NCBI RefSeq assembly: GCF_000063445.1 | Contig: NC_009464.1 | Coordinates: forward strand, 1,674,001-1,738,000 | Direction: 5' to 3' | DNA: 64,000 nucleotides | Origin: Methanocella arvoryzae MRE50 | Lineage (GTDB): Archaea > Halobacteriota > Methanocellia > Methanocellales > Methanocellaceae | Shown: in pieces, positions 15,557-23,760 of the stretch | How the letters are laid out: each line of letters begins with the position of its first letter | How positions within the stretch are numbered: position 1 is the stretch's first letter | The notes under the pieces: model-generated | The model's database searches: none | Seen by the model: the letters and a program-made list of their open reading frames with translations, nothing else | Told to the model about the DNA's origin: nothing | Program-made: the position numbers and the translations under genes

Positions 15557-17263
15557 TTATTTTACATTATTTCCGAAGGGCAGTATGACCACGAACCTGC
15601 AGCCCTTGCTGTGATCGCCCGGCACCCGGTCTTCCGCCCATACCATGCCGTGAAAGGCTTCCACCAGCGTCCGGACCAGGTACAGTCCGAGGCCTTTTCC
15701 GCTGGCTTTGGTGTCACCCCGGTGGAACCGGGTGAACAGGCGTGCTTTAGTCTCGTCGTCGATCCCCGGGCCGTTATCTTCGATGCTGATGCGGCAGTAC
15801 TTCCTGCCCTGCAGGTAGATGGTGTCGAGGCTCACCCCGATTTCCAGGTCGCCGGTAGAGTGCTTTACCGCGTTGCCGAGGATGTTCGAGAACACGTCCT
15901 TAATCAGCTCGTTCGCGACCACGTAGCACCCCGAGACAGGGGTATAGTTGACCCGGATGTTCCTGCCCGGGATGCCGGAGAAGATGGGGACGGTCTCTGA
16001 GAGCACTGCGCTCACGTCGATGGTCTCTTTCGCCATCTCGCCCGACCGGATACGCTGCAGCTTGGAGACGTTGGAGATCAGCCTGGAGCTGTCTCGCAGC
16101 GCCTGAAGGGTGCAGGCGATCAGCCTCCGGGTTTCGGCGCTGATCTCCGGCGCCTCCATCGCGAACTCCAGGTACCCGACGCCCGCCTGGTTCATGTTGT
16201 TGATGTCGTGGCAGATCAGGTCCAGGTATAGCTCGGCCTGGGCTTTCGCCTCCTGGAGAGCGATCTCCGCCATTTTCCTCTCCGTGATGTCGGTGATGAA
16301 GCCCTCCATCTCGGCGTACGTGGCGCCGGAGCGGGAGATTCCCCGCCCCTGCTCGTACACCCACTTCTCGGTGCCGGAAGCGGTGGTAATCCTGTACGTC
16401 ATGCGGAACACCCGGTGCTCTTGGAGCCCCTTCTGTACCTCCTGCCATACGTAAAGCCGGTCCTCCGGAACTATCAGGTCGTTGTAGGAAATCCTGTGGT
16501 TGCCCAGGAGATCATCAGGGCGGTATCCTGTGAGCTCAAGGCAGCCTTCGCTGACAAACTCCATAGTCCAGTCGCGATCGTTGAGGCACCGGTAGACCAT
16601 TCCGGGCAGGTTTCCGATCAGGGTGGACTGGAAACGCTGGCTGTCCTTCAGTGCCTCCTCGCTCTGCTTCCGCCGGGCGATCTCGCCGGCCAGCGACCGG
16701 TTGGTTTCCCTCAGTTCCGAGCTCCGCTCCTCCACTCGCTTCTCCAGCCTGTCCCTGACGCTTCTGAGCTCTTCCAGGGTTTGTCTGAGCGAGGTGATGT
16801 CGACGCCGGTGCAGAAAATTTCGACCACCCGCCCGTCCTCGACTATCGGGAACATGCTGGAATACACCCATTTGAACGTGCCGTCCCGGACCTTGAGCCT
16901 CCATTCCTGCTCTGGCGCTGCGGCGCCCGTTTCCACGATGCGGGCGACAAGCTCTTCGAACTTCCCGGCGTCTTCCCCGTTGAAGAGCAGGTCCTGCATC
17001 TTCCGGCCCAGGGCTTCGCTCCGGCTGTACCCGTAGAGCTCAGTACAAGCTCTGTTCCAGTGCCTGATAGTGCCGTCGGGGTCGAACCCCGGGATGGCTA
17101 CCATGGGAGTATTCTCGAAGATCGCCTCGAACCTGGACAGGGCTGCCCTGAGAGCGGTCTCGATCGCCCTGTGCCTCTTTTCAGTCTCCTCCAGCCGGGC
17201 TCTACACTCTGCGAGATCGTCGGCCTCTTTAGCCAGGCCCTTATTGATTACTTGATCGACCAT
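15557..17263 (-). CDS. Soluble PAS-PAS sensor histidine kinase
   Basis: 568 residues from the ATG at 17263, which has GGGGG 8 bases before it; the ATG at 17323 is less likely. The order is an N-terminal coiled coil, a PAS/PAC domain (about 25-165), a second coiled coil (SVRDRLEKRVEERSSELRE), another PAS/PAC (about 210-340), a H-box YLDLICHDINNMNQAGVGYL, and an HATPase with N-box DVFSNILGNAVKHS, G1 DNGPGI and G2 GKGLGLYLV. There is no membrane segment, so it senses a cytoplasmic signal such as redox state or a small molecule. No response regulator is adjacent. The HDINN form of the H-box is common in methanogen kinases. Confidence 0.9.
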   Translation of the reverse strand: MVDQVINKGLAKEADDLAECRARLEETEKRHRAIETALRAALSRFEAIFENTPMVAIPGFDPDGTIRHWNRACTELYGYSRSEALGRKMQDLLFNGEDAGKFEELVARIVETGAAAPEQEWRLKVRDGTFKWVYSSMFPIVEDGRVVEIFCTGVDITSLRQTLEELRSVRDRLEKRVEERSSELRETNRSLAGEIARRKQSEEALKDSQRFQSTLIGNLPGMVYRCLNDRDWTMEFVSEGCLELTGYRPDDLLGNHRISYNDLIVPEDRLYVWQEVQKGLQEHRVFRMTYRITTASGTEKWVYEQGRGISRSGATYAEMEGFITDITERKMAEIALQEAKAQAELYLDLICHDINNMNQAGVGYLEFAMEAPEISAETRRLIACTLQALRDSSRLISNVSKLQRIRSGEMAKETIDVSAVLSETVPIFSGIPGRNIRVNYTPVSGCYVVANELIKDVFSNILGNAVKHSTGDLEIGVSLDTIYLQGRKYCRISIEDNGPGIDDETKARLFTRFHRGDTKASGKGLGLYLVRTLVEAFHGMVWAEDRVPGDHSKGCRFVVILPFGNNVK

Positions 17264-17428
17264 AGCGTATGCCCCCGTAGCAGGCGGCAACGCACCGTGC
17301 CGTCGCCTGCTCATATGCAGCACTGTAAGATCAGTTATATTGCCACTCGTAATATTTTACGTTGTTGATCGGCCCCGGCAGGGCGAAAAATGTTTTACTC
17401 ATGAAGCAGGTATGCCTGTCTTGATAGT

Positions 17429-18103
17429 ATGATCATCCCCGAGCACGAGCGCAGCAAAGAGCCAATGAAAGGCGAGCGCGTATTAAGCCACCCCGACATG
17501 ATCCGGGCCAACGAATGGATCCTCCGCGAGTACCAGGCGCCCGAAAAGGAGTACTGCGTGTTCGTGCCCTGTGCCAAGGCCAAGCCGTACCATTTAAGTC
17601 CCTCGCACCAGATGTACGACCGGATCATCTTCTCTGTCTTAAAGCCCGAGGAGACCCACATCGTCGTGTTCGGGACATGCGGCGTCACCCCGAGGGAACT
17701 AGATACCGAGTACCCGTTCATGAACTACGAGTTCATGCTGGGCCGGTGCGACGTTGCTTCCGTGAAGGACGAGTTCGTCAGGAACGAGAGCAGGAAGCTG
17801 GCCGCTTATTTAGAGAAGACGAGGCACAACTACAAGCACCGGGTCGCCTACTGCCTGGGAGACTTCCGCAAGGCCATACAGAAGGCGCTGACGCTGACCG
17901 ATGTTCCAGTCACGATCGCCCCGAAGGACGAGACACTGGAGAAGAATGTGCAGCCGGAGAAGTCTTTCAAGTACGGGTCATTATCGAGAAGGCCGTACCT
18001 GCAGGACCTGAGCGATGTTTTATGTGACCTGAAAAAGGCGCCCCGGCGCACGGTGGGCGTCACCGAGCAGTCGGTCAACGATACAGACTGGTACCTGATC
18101 TAG
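17429..18103 (+). CDS. Stand-alone DUF5591 / archaeosine synthase (ArcS) core-domain protein
   Basis: 224 residues. VFVPCAKAKPYHLSPSH near 46-62 is an exact match to the PC-X3-KPY-X2-S-X2-H signature reported for the core of archaeosine synthase ArcS. The rest (VVFGTCGVTPRELDTEYPFMNYE) matches the DUF5591 fold. Full ArcS is about 550-600 residues with a TGT-like part and a PUA domain, both absent here. It could be one piece of a split tRNA-modifying enzyme that turns preQ0 into archaeosine or a precursor, or a paralog with another substrate. The start is uncertain, since no Shine-Dalgarno is visible; 17465 is an alternative. Confidence 0.75.
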   Translation: MIIPEHERSKEPMKGERVLSHPDMIRANEWILREYQAPEKEYCVFVPCAKAKPYHLSPSHQMYDRIIFSVLKPEETHIVVFGTCGVTPRELDTEYPFMNYEFMLGRCDVASVKDEFVRNESRKLAAYLEKTRHNYKHRVAYCLGDFRKAIQKALTLTDVPVTIAPKDETLEKNVQPEKSFKYGSLSRRPYLQDLSDVLCDLKKAPRRTVGVTEQSVNDTDWYLI

Positions 18104-18294
18104 ATCTTAATATTATTCAGGTGACAGGCTCCTGACGCTCTGCCGCTTTTTGCCCGAGATCAAGACCTGGGCCGTCGAGATGCCGCATAGCATGCCGGCT
18201 GCAAGGAAGCAGGCAGATGAAGAGCTGAGGGAAGGTACGGGCAACGAGAGCCGTCTTATGACGGCAGAGAAAAGTGAGCAGCCGGGCGACAGAG

Positions 18295-19089
18295 TTACTG
18301 GACTTTCTTAAGCTTCCCATTTTTCAGCAGGTAGCGGAGCTGCCTGCCCCGGAGGAAGGTGTTCGAGGCCAGCCCCGCGAAGAAGAGCCAGGGCGATATG
18401 GCCGTAAATAGTATGAAGGGCAGCGAGTAGGTCCGGTCGATGCCCGGCATCGCGGCGATCAGCAGCCCGGGCACGGCGAAGATGAAGCCGATGATGCCGA
18501 AGGAGAACATCTTGCTCAGCAGCAGCTCCGGGTTCGCTATCGTCCACTTCAGCGTTTTCACGGGGTTCAGGGCGGACCGGAGGCTTCCGTAAATAGCGTA
18601 CCGGAGCCACGCGTTGCTGAAGAGCGTCATGAAGGTGAAGGTCATCGCCATTATAGTAATAGTGATGATCACCGCCGTCGCGGAGAAGCCGGCGTAGCGA
18701 ATGTTGTAGCCCAGGAAGTCATCGCCTCCTGCAGGACGGGTGATCGCCATCCCGGGGAGGGTGAAGATTTCGACGAGGAGCAGGGCTGCAAATGGTAGTA
18801 TGATGAGCACGCCGTAGACGACTCCGAGGGCGGTGATGCGGAGGCCGTTGCCGAACATCGCCCGGATTCCCCGGAGTTCAGGAAGGCGCTCGTTTCCTGC
18901 CATCACTGAGGTGAGGCACTGGTGCATGTAGCCGAGCAGCAGCGGGATGCCGGCCGCAGCGTAGCACAGGATCACGAACAGGCCGCCGATGAAGAGCGCG
19001 GACAGCCGGGATACGCAGTATGCCAGCGAGCCTATGGTATCGTCCACAATTCTGGCCGCCACTTCTCTGATCGGGCTGTTTTTCGCCAT
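18295..19089 (-). CDS. DUF4013-type membrane protein
   Basis: 264 residues with about six membrane segments (LSALFIGGLFVILCYAAAG; LGVVYGVLIILPFAALLLV; AVIITITIMAMTFTFMTLF; FGIIGFIFAVPGLLIAAM; and two more). Small-residue-rich helices and the spacing match DUF4013 membrane proteins of methanogens. The C-terminus is basic (RYLLKNGKLKKVQ), so it should face the cytoplasm. Function is unknown. Nothing links it to the flanking genes. Confidence 0.7.
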   Translation of the reverse strand: MAKNSPIREVAARIVDDTIGSLAYCVSRLSALFIGGLFVILCYAAAGIPLLLGYMHQCLTSVMAGNERLPELRGIRAMFGNGLRITALGVVYGVLIILPFAALLLVEIFTLPGMAITRPAGGDDFLGYNIRYAGFSATAVIITITIMAMTFTFMTLFSNAWLRYAIYGSLRSALNPVKTLKWTIANPELLLSKMFSFGIIGFIFAVPGLLIAAMPGIDRTYSLPFILFTAISPWLFFAGLASNTFLRGRQLRYLLKNGKLKKVQ

Positions 19090-19302
19090 GGGATAAGCAA
19101 TCTCCGCCGAACGCTAAAAATCTTTCCTGGCGGACAATATAGTAAAAAGCAGCTGTTGCCTGCCGCTGGCTGCCTGCGAGTGGAAGGCAGGCAGCCTGAG
19201 GCATAGGAGGCTGGATTGAATAGAGCTTGTTTCTCAGCAAGCCGTTATAGGCCGGGATTGCTTCGGGAGGATAATTTATGGGCCAGGCTAAGCCGGCCCT
19301 GA

Positions 19303-19593
19303 TCAAGCCTGTACGTTTGCCTGCGCATTGCAGTACGCAGGCTTTTCAGGCCTGGACTCGACCCGCCATGTGGTGCTCTTGGAGTAGCTCCACTTTTCGA
19401 TCCGCAGGTCAGCGCAGTCGTCGGAAAGCATCTTCATGTTGGTGCCCACTTCCTTGGAGGTCATGCCCAGATCCCGGGCGATGTACTTGGACTTGAAGTA
19501 GCACTTGCCGGCCTTGAGGCCGTTTTTAAGATACTCGAGAATCGCTTCCTGACTTCTATTATACGATTCCTTCAGCGGTATTTTGTCAAACAT
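19303..19593 (-). CDS. Small winged-helix protein (DUF7123-like)
   Basis: 96 residues from the ATG at 19593, which has a strong GGAGGT 7-8 bases before it; the longer frame to 19656 is rejected. The sequence FKSKYIARDLGMTSKEVGTNMKML is a recognisable winged-helix recognition unit, followed by a basic/aromatic wing (LRIEKWSYSKSTTWRVES). Archaea carry many such small single-domain proteins, probably DNA-binding regulators or general chromatin-like factors. It is divergent from the PAS-PocR gene, so it could act on the shared gap at 19594-19834. Confidence 0.75.
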   Translation of the reverse strand: MFDKIPLKESYNRSQEAILEYLKNGLKAGKCYFKSKYIARDLGMTSKEVGTNMKMLSDDCADLRIEKWSYSKSTTWRVESRPEKPAYCNAQANVQA

Positions 19594-19703
19594 GGTCTGA
19601 TTACCTCCTTTCGGTTGAGCTATAAGGCAGGTGATAAGCTTCCGGACCGTGTGCACGATCCAAGAATTACCCCGGCCTACTTTTCGACTTTATTCGACAG
19701 CGC

Positions 19704-19736
19704 TTAATAAGTGCTTATTAAACTATAGTATAAATA
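19704..19736 (+). promoter_or_regulatory. TTAATAA-GTGC-TTATTAA palindrome next to a TATA box
   Basis: A perfect 7-base inverted repeat (19704-19710 and 19715-19721) lies 7 bases before the TATA-like TATAAATA (19729-19736), upstream of the gene starting at 19835. It may be an operator for that HTH-containing gene or for the divergent winged-helix gene. Confidence 0.5.
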
Positions 19737-19834
19737 AGTTACGCTCTTTGTTCGACATAAGTTATCAACAAAACTTGTGTACGTTACTTTACACCGAAGA
19801 GTATATCGTCAATCACGCGAAAAGTAACGATGAT

Positions 19835-21832
19835 ATGGCAACCGACAGGGAAGAGTTCGCCCGGATCCGGGAGGTCCTGAAGAAAAATCCGAGGGGCATG
19901 AACGTGATTGAGATCGCCGCGGCGATCGACATGCACCGGCAGTCGGTGACCAAGTACCTCGAGATGCTGGTGATCTCGGGGCAGGTGGAGATGAGGACCT
20001 TTGGCCCGGCAAAGGTGTACTATTTGTCCCAGCGGCTGCCGCTCTCTGCCATGCTCAGCATAACGTCTGACATGATCCTGCTGCTGGACAGGGATCTGAA
20101 GATCATCAACGCAAACGACGCGTTTCTGGCGAAGATGGGCGCGGCGAGGGAGGACATCTTAAATAAGGTTATTGGCTCCGAGTACTTCCCTCTCGAGTTC
20201 CAGCCTTCCATCATACCTCGCATCGCCGACGCTATTCTGGGTAAGGAATCCAGGATCGAAGCGGTCTACAAGAAGAGGTCGAAGGAGCAGTACTTCGACG
20301 TGAAGCTCCTGCCAGTGGTGTTCGACGACGGGCAGCCCGGGGCCACGGTGATCATGGAGGATGTGACCGGGCAGAAGCGGGCGGAGAAGGAGAGGGAAAC
20401 CATCATGGCCCGGCTGAAGGAGAGCGATCAGCGGTTCAGGTCCCTCCTCCAGAACCTCAGGTCGGGCGTCATGCTGGCGGATGCCGACGGCAGGATTCTG
20501 GTCTACAACCCGGCTTTTCTCCAGATCTTCGGCTTTAAGGACGAGGATATGCAGAGCCTGAACATCAGGGGCATGGAGTGGAGCGCCATAGAATCGTTCG
20601 ACAGCGATGGACGGATACTGCCACCCGACGAGCGGCCGTCGATCAAAGCCTTCAGGACTGGCTGCCCGATCAAGAACATGCTGGTAGGCTTCCGCCGCCT
20701 GACAGACGGCAGGATCACCTGGTCGCTGGTCAACGCCGAGCCGCTGAAGGCCCCGGACGGTCGCGTGGAAAGGCTGATCTGCACGTACTACGATATTACA
20801 GAGCGCAAGCTTACAGAAGAGGCGCTCCGGGAAAATGAGACAAGGCTGCAGAAAGCCCAGGAGATAGCCCATCTCGGCAGCTGGGAGCTGGACATCAGGA
20901 GCGGCTCTCTGACCTGGTCCGACGAGGTGTACCGGATCTTCGGCCTGCAGCCGCAGCAGTTCACCGCCACTTACCAGGCTTTCCTAGACATGGTGCACCC
21001 CGACGACAGGGAGGCCGTTGACACAGCATTTACCACTTCGGTCCGGGAGGGCAGGGACACATATGAGATCGTCCACCGGGTGGTAAGGAAGCCCACCGGC
21101 GAGATCAGGTTCGTCCACGAGAAGTGCGAGCATTACAGGGACGCCTCAGGCCAGATAGTCAGGTCGGTGGGCATGATACACGACATCACCGAGCGGGTGA
21201 TGATGGAAAAGGCGCTGCTGGACCGGGAAGAGTACCTGAAGCTGCGGCTGGACGCCCTGCTGGCGCCGGGCGGGGACATATGCGAGAAGACGCTGGAGGA
21301 AGTCCTCGATTTGCCGGCGCTGCAGGAAAGCATAGACTCGCTGTATGACGTCACAGGCATAGGGATCTGGATCCTCGGCCTGGACGGCAAAGTCCTGGCC
21401 GGAAAAGGCTGGCAGGACATCTGCTCGAAGTTCCACCGGTCCCACCCGGGCACCTGCAAAAACTGCGTGGAGAGCGACCTTTACCTGTCGGGAAAGCAGC
21501 TGGCAGACGGGGAATACGAGGTATACAGGTGTAAGAACGGCATATGGGACATCAGGACGCCGATCATCGTGTGCGGCAAGCATATTGCCAACCTGTACTC
21601 CGGGCAGTTCTTCTACGAGGATGAGGAGATCGACCGCGCCTTTTTCGAGAGACAGGCGGACAAGTACGGGTTCGATAAACAGGAGTACATGGCAGCACTG
21701 GACCGGGTTCCGCGCGTCGACAGGGAAAAAGTCCTGAAAACCATGGGCTTCTATACTAAGTTCGCCCGGATGATAGCCCGGCAGAGCTACAGTAACGCGA
21801 GGCTGGCAAAAGCGCTGGCGGACAAAAAATAA
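19835..21832 (+). CDS. One-component sensor: winged HTH, PAS domains and a PocR sensory domain
   Basis: 665 residues from the ATG at 19835. The N-terminal 65 residues are a winged HTH (MNVIEIAAAIDMHRQSVTKYLEML). Three PAS/PAC units follow, near 75-185, 200-330 and 340-460, ending in ITERKLTEEALRE and ITERVMMEKALL. The C-terminal about 170 residues are a PocR-type sensory domain (GIWILGLDGKVLAGKGWQDIC) with a Cys-rich CSKFHRSHPGTCKNC centre that may bind a metal or a ligand. There is no kinase or output domain other than the HTH, so this is probably a direct ligand/redox-controlled DNA-binding protein. PocR domains often sense hydrocarbon derivatives or corrinoid-related signals. No target gene is adjacent. 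Confidence 0.85.
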   Translation: MATDREEFARIREVLKKNPRGMNVIEIAAAIDMHRQSVTKYLEMLVISGQVEMRTFGPAKVYYLSQRLPLSAMLSITSDMILLLDRDLKIINANDAFLAKMGAAREDILNKVIGSEYFPLEFQPSIIPRIADAILGKESRIEAVYKKRSKEQYFDVKLLPVVFDDGQPGATVIMEDVTGQKRAEKERETIMARLKESDQRFRSLLQNLRSGVMLADADGRILVYNPAFLQIFGFKDEDMQSLNIRGMEWSAIESFDSDGRILPPDERPSIKAFRTGCPIKNMLVGFRRLTDGRITWSLVNAEPLKAPDGRVERLICTYYDITERKLTEEALRENETRLQKAQEIAHLGSWELDIRSGSLTWSDEVYRIFGLQPQQFTATYQAFLDMVHPDDREAVDTAFTTSVREGRDTYEIVHRVVRKPTGEIRFVHEKCEHYRDASGQIVRSVGMIHDITERVMMEKALLDREEYLKLRLDALLAPGGDICEKTLEEVLDLPALQESIDSLYDVTGIGIWILGLDGKVLAGKGWQDICSKFHRSHPGTCKNCVESDLYLSGKQLADGEYEVYRCKNGIWDIRTPIIVCGKHIANLYSGQFFYEDEEIDRAFFERQADKYGFDKQEYMAALDRVPRVDREKVLKTMGFYTKFARMIARQSYSNARLAKALADKK

Positions 21833-21851
21833 GAAGCCCGGACGACCGGCC

Positions 21852-22382
21852 CTATTCTGAACCTGCCTCTTTCCCGCCGTTAAGCCTGGCCGCCTTCGCG
21901 TCCTGGTACAGCCGGCTTGCACGGGCCTCCAGCTTCGCCACGATGTTGAACAGCGCCTTCATCTCCTCGTCGTCGAGGCCCTCGAACATCCTCAGCATCG
22001 CCTGCTTGTCGTGCTCGTCGCGGTTCCGGAAAAGATCGTGGCACTTCTGGGTCACCTTGAGCCGGATGATCCGCCTGTTCTCGGGGTCCCGCTCCAGCGT
22101 CATGAAGCCCCGCCGCTCCATGGCGGCGGCTACCTGCTTGACGTTCTGGTGGGTGGTGCTCATCGCGTCCGCCACCTCCTGGATTGACGGAGCATGCCTG
22201 AACCCGGCGCCTATGACGATGAGCATGAGCCACTGCTTTGCTGTGATACCGTCCGGCTCCAGCTCCTTTTCTATGTAGTATCTCCACCGCTGCTCGATGA
22301 GGAACACCATGATCAGGGTGAACCTCGCCATGCCGAGGCGGCTGGAGGCGAAAGCGTCCTTTACATCTGAGGCATCAGCCAA
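21852..22382 (-). CDS. MarR-family transcriptional regulator
   Basis: 176 residues. The winged HTH core is visible as GITAKQWLMLIVIGAG, PSIQEVADAMSTTHQNVKQVAAAMERRGFM and the wing ERDPENRRIIRLKVT, with flanking dimerisation helices. It is the last gene of a three-gene unit: its start overlaps the flavodoxin stop by 8 bases. It very probably binds the three palindromes at 23651-23727 in front of the unit, giving autoregulation; that is inference from arrangement. The inducing ligand is unknown. Confidence 0.9.
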   Translation of the reverse strand: MADASDVKDAFASSRLGMARFTLIMVFLIEQRWRYYIEKELEPDGITAKQWLMLIVIGAGFRHAPSIQEVADAMSTTHQNVKQVAAAMERRGFMTLERDPENRRIIRLKVTQKCHDLFRNRDEHDKQAMLRMFEGLDDEEMKALFNIVAKLEARASRLYQDAKAARLNGGKEAGSE

Positions 22383-22791
22383 GCTTTGCCATCTCCCGCG
22401 CGAACAGCCTGACGGCTGTTATATCATCCTTGCAGGGGCGGCCGATGTTGACCACGACGAAAGCCTTGCCCTTGCAATAGTAGCTACCTATGATTATGGC
22501 TCCTTTCCGCTTTAAAGCCTCCGCCATCACCTGTACCTCTTTCCCCTGCCCGCTCCCGGAGGTGCCGAACAGGGCGATCTTTCTGCCGGTGAAAGTGTTG
22601 TTCTCGATGAACTTCATCATCTCCTCGCCCGGCTTATCGCCATAGCTGCCCGTGCCCATGAACAGCAGGCCTTCTTCGGGAACCCGGGCCAGAGCCTTTA
22701 CGCTCACGGCCCCGGCGCCGAGCTCTTCGGCAATCGCTGCCGCGATCTTCTTCGTGTTGCCAGTCATGGAGTAGTAGAGCACGTGAGCCAT
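22375..22791 (-). CDS. Flavodoxin family protein
   Basis: 138 residues. The FMN phosphate loop YYSMTGNTKKIA is at 6-17, with a second loop LLFMGTGSYGDKPG near 42-55 and FGTSGSGQG near 74. It is a short flavodoxin, so an electron carrier or small flavin reductase. Genes on either side of it (membrane protein, MarR) are on the same strand with 15-base spacing and an 8-base overlap, so the three are likely co-expressed and co-regulated. It could pass electrons to or from the membrane partner. Confidence 0.85.
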   Translation of the reverse strand: MAHVLYYSMTGNTKKIAAAIAEELGAGAVSVKALARVPEEGLLFMGTGSYGDKPGEEMMKFIENNTFTGRKIALFGTSGSGQGKEVQVMAEALKRKGAIIIGSYYCKGKAFVVVNIGRPCKDDITAVRLFAREMAKLG

Positions 22792-22806
22792 TTGCCTGCC
22801 TCCTGC

Positions 22807-23637
22807 CTATGCGCTGGATCTGTAGATGGCGCGGTCTGCCACAGCGGGCTTCATCCTGCCGTAGAAGGCTGCTGCCAGCCCGAGGCAGCACGCCGTAAGC
22901 AGGACGAAGATGACGACCTGGGGGATGACGATCTCTACGCCGCTCATCGCCATGAACACGACCATGGAGAGGATGCCCGTGCCCAGGGTGAAGCCCTTGA
23001 TCAGGACCACCGATGCCAGAGCATAGCCCCACGCTTCCCGCTTCAGCAGCAGGTACCCGGTGATGGCCGCCAGCGGCACGATGATGCCGAGGTCCAGCGC
23101 CTGGATGACCAGAGTCGTGTACGTCTCCAGCACGGGAGGCCTCTCCCCGGCCAGGAGCGACGGGAAAATGATGCCGCCCACCCACATCAGCAGCAGGACG
23201 AAACACAGGAAGAACATAAACGCCGCAGTGACCCTCACAGGCGCATGCGGGAGGCATTGCCTGACCTTGCCGACGTCCAGGGTGAGCACGCTGCAGGCGA
23301 ACGTGTACAGCGAGACTGAGAACGCCGCCACGTAGACCAGGAACATGTTGTTATAGGCGGTCAGGAAGGACTGGGATGCGTAGGTGTACAGGAAGAAGAA
23401 CACCGTGCCCGTCCAGATGAGCCGGCCGCGCAGCGACTGCTTTGCGGCGTAGAAGCCCGATACGAGCAGTAGCGGCACGCAGAGCACCAGCACGACTAAG
23501 TCGTTGCCCTGCTGCTGGGCTGCGCCCGAGATAGTGTCGTTCTTGTACGTGTCCGGCAGAAGCAGCCCCGAGCCGGCCGCGATGATGGCGAGCACGGCGA
23601 TGAGGGCCGTAGCGATGAGTATGAGTTTGCTGTCCAT
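22807..23637 (-). CDS. Polytopic membrane protein, first gene of the MarR-controlled unit
   Basis: 276 residues with about eight hydrophobic segments, beginning LILIATALIAVLAIIAAGSGLLL. The short periplasmic-side loop after the first segment (LPDTYKNDTISGAAQQQGND) is polar. No haem-binding His pair, ion-channel or transporter motif stands out, so the function is unknown. Its position before the flavodoxin suggests a membrane redox or efflux role under MarR control, which is inference. The gene is preceded by three copies of a palindromic operator. Confidence 0.7.
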   Translation of the reverse strand: MDSKLILIATALIAVLAIIAAGSGLLLPDTYKNDTISGAAQQQGNDLVVLVLCVPLLLVSGFYAAKQSLRGRLIWTGTVFFFLYTYASQSFLTAYNNMFLVYVAAFSVSLYTFACSVLTLDVGKVRQCLPHAPVRVTAAFMFFLCFVLLLMWVGGIIFPSLLAGERPPVLETYTTLVIQALDLGIIVPLAAITGYLLLKREAWGYALASVVLIKGFTLGTGILSMVVFMAMSGVEIVIPQVVIFVLLTACCLGLAAAFYGRMKPAVADRAIYRSSA

Positions 23638-23650
23638 GTTAAATCCTCTA

Positions 23651-23727
23651 CAGGTAACATATTACCTGCACTGGTAATATATTACGTATTGGTATATAAG
23701 GATTTCCATCAGGTAACATATTACCTG
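23651..23727 (-). promoter_or_regulatory. Operator cluster of the MarR unit
   Basis: CAGGTAACATATTACCTG occurs at 23651-23668 and again at 23710-23727; a degenerate CTGGTAATATATTACGTA is at 23671-23688. Centres are 20 and 39 bases apart, close to whole helical turns. The minus-strand TATA box CTTATATACC lies at 23691-23700, between the sites, so binding would block polymerase recruitment. Confidence 0.8.
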
Positions 23728-23760
23728 TATGATCTGCCGCTTACAATCCACAAAAAGTCT

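Noticed and set aside
15557-17368. Plus-strand frame of about 317 residues opposite the histidine kinase
   Set aside because: Shadow of a GC-rich coding gene, with no domain.
18123-18312. Small plus-strand frame reading LTLCRFLPEIKTW
   Set aside because: It has no start codon with a ribosome-binding site, no relatives that I recognise, and overlaps the 3' end of the membrane protein gene; possibly a remnant but not supported.
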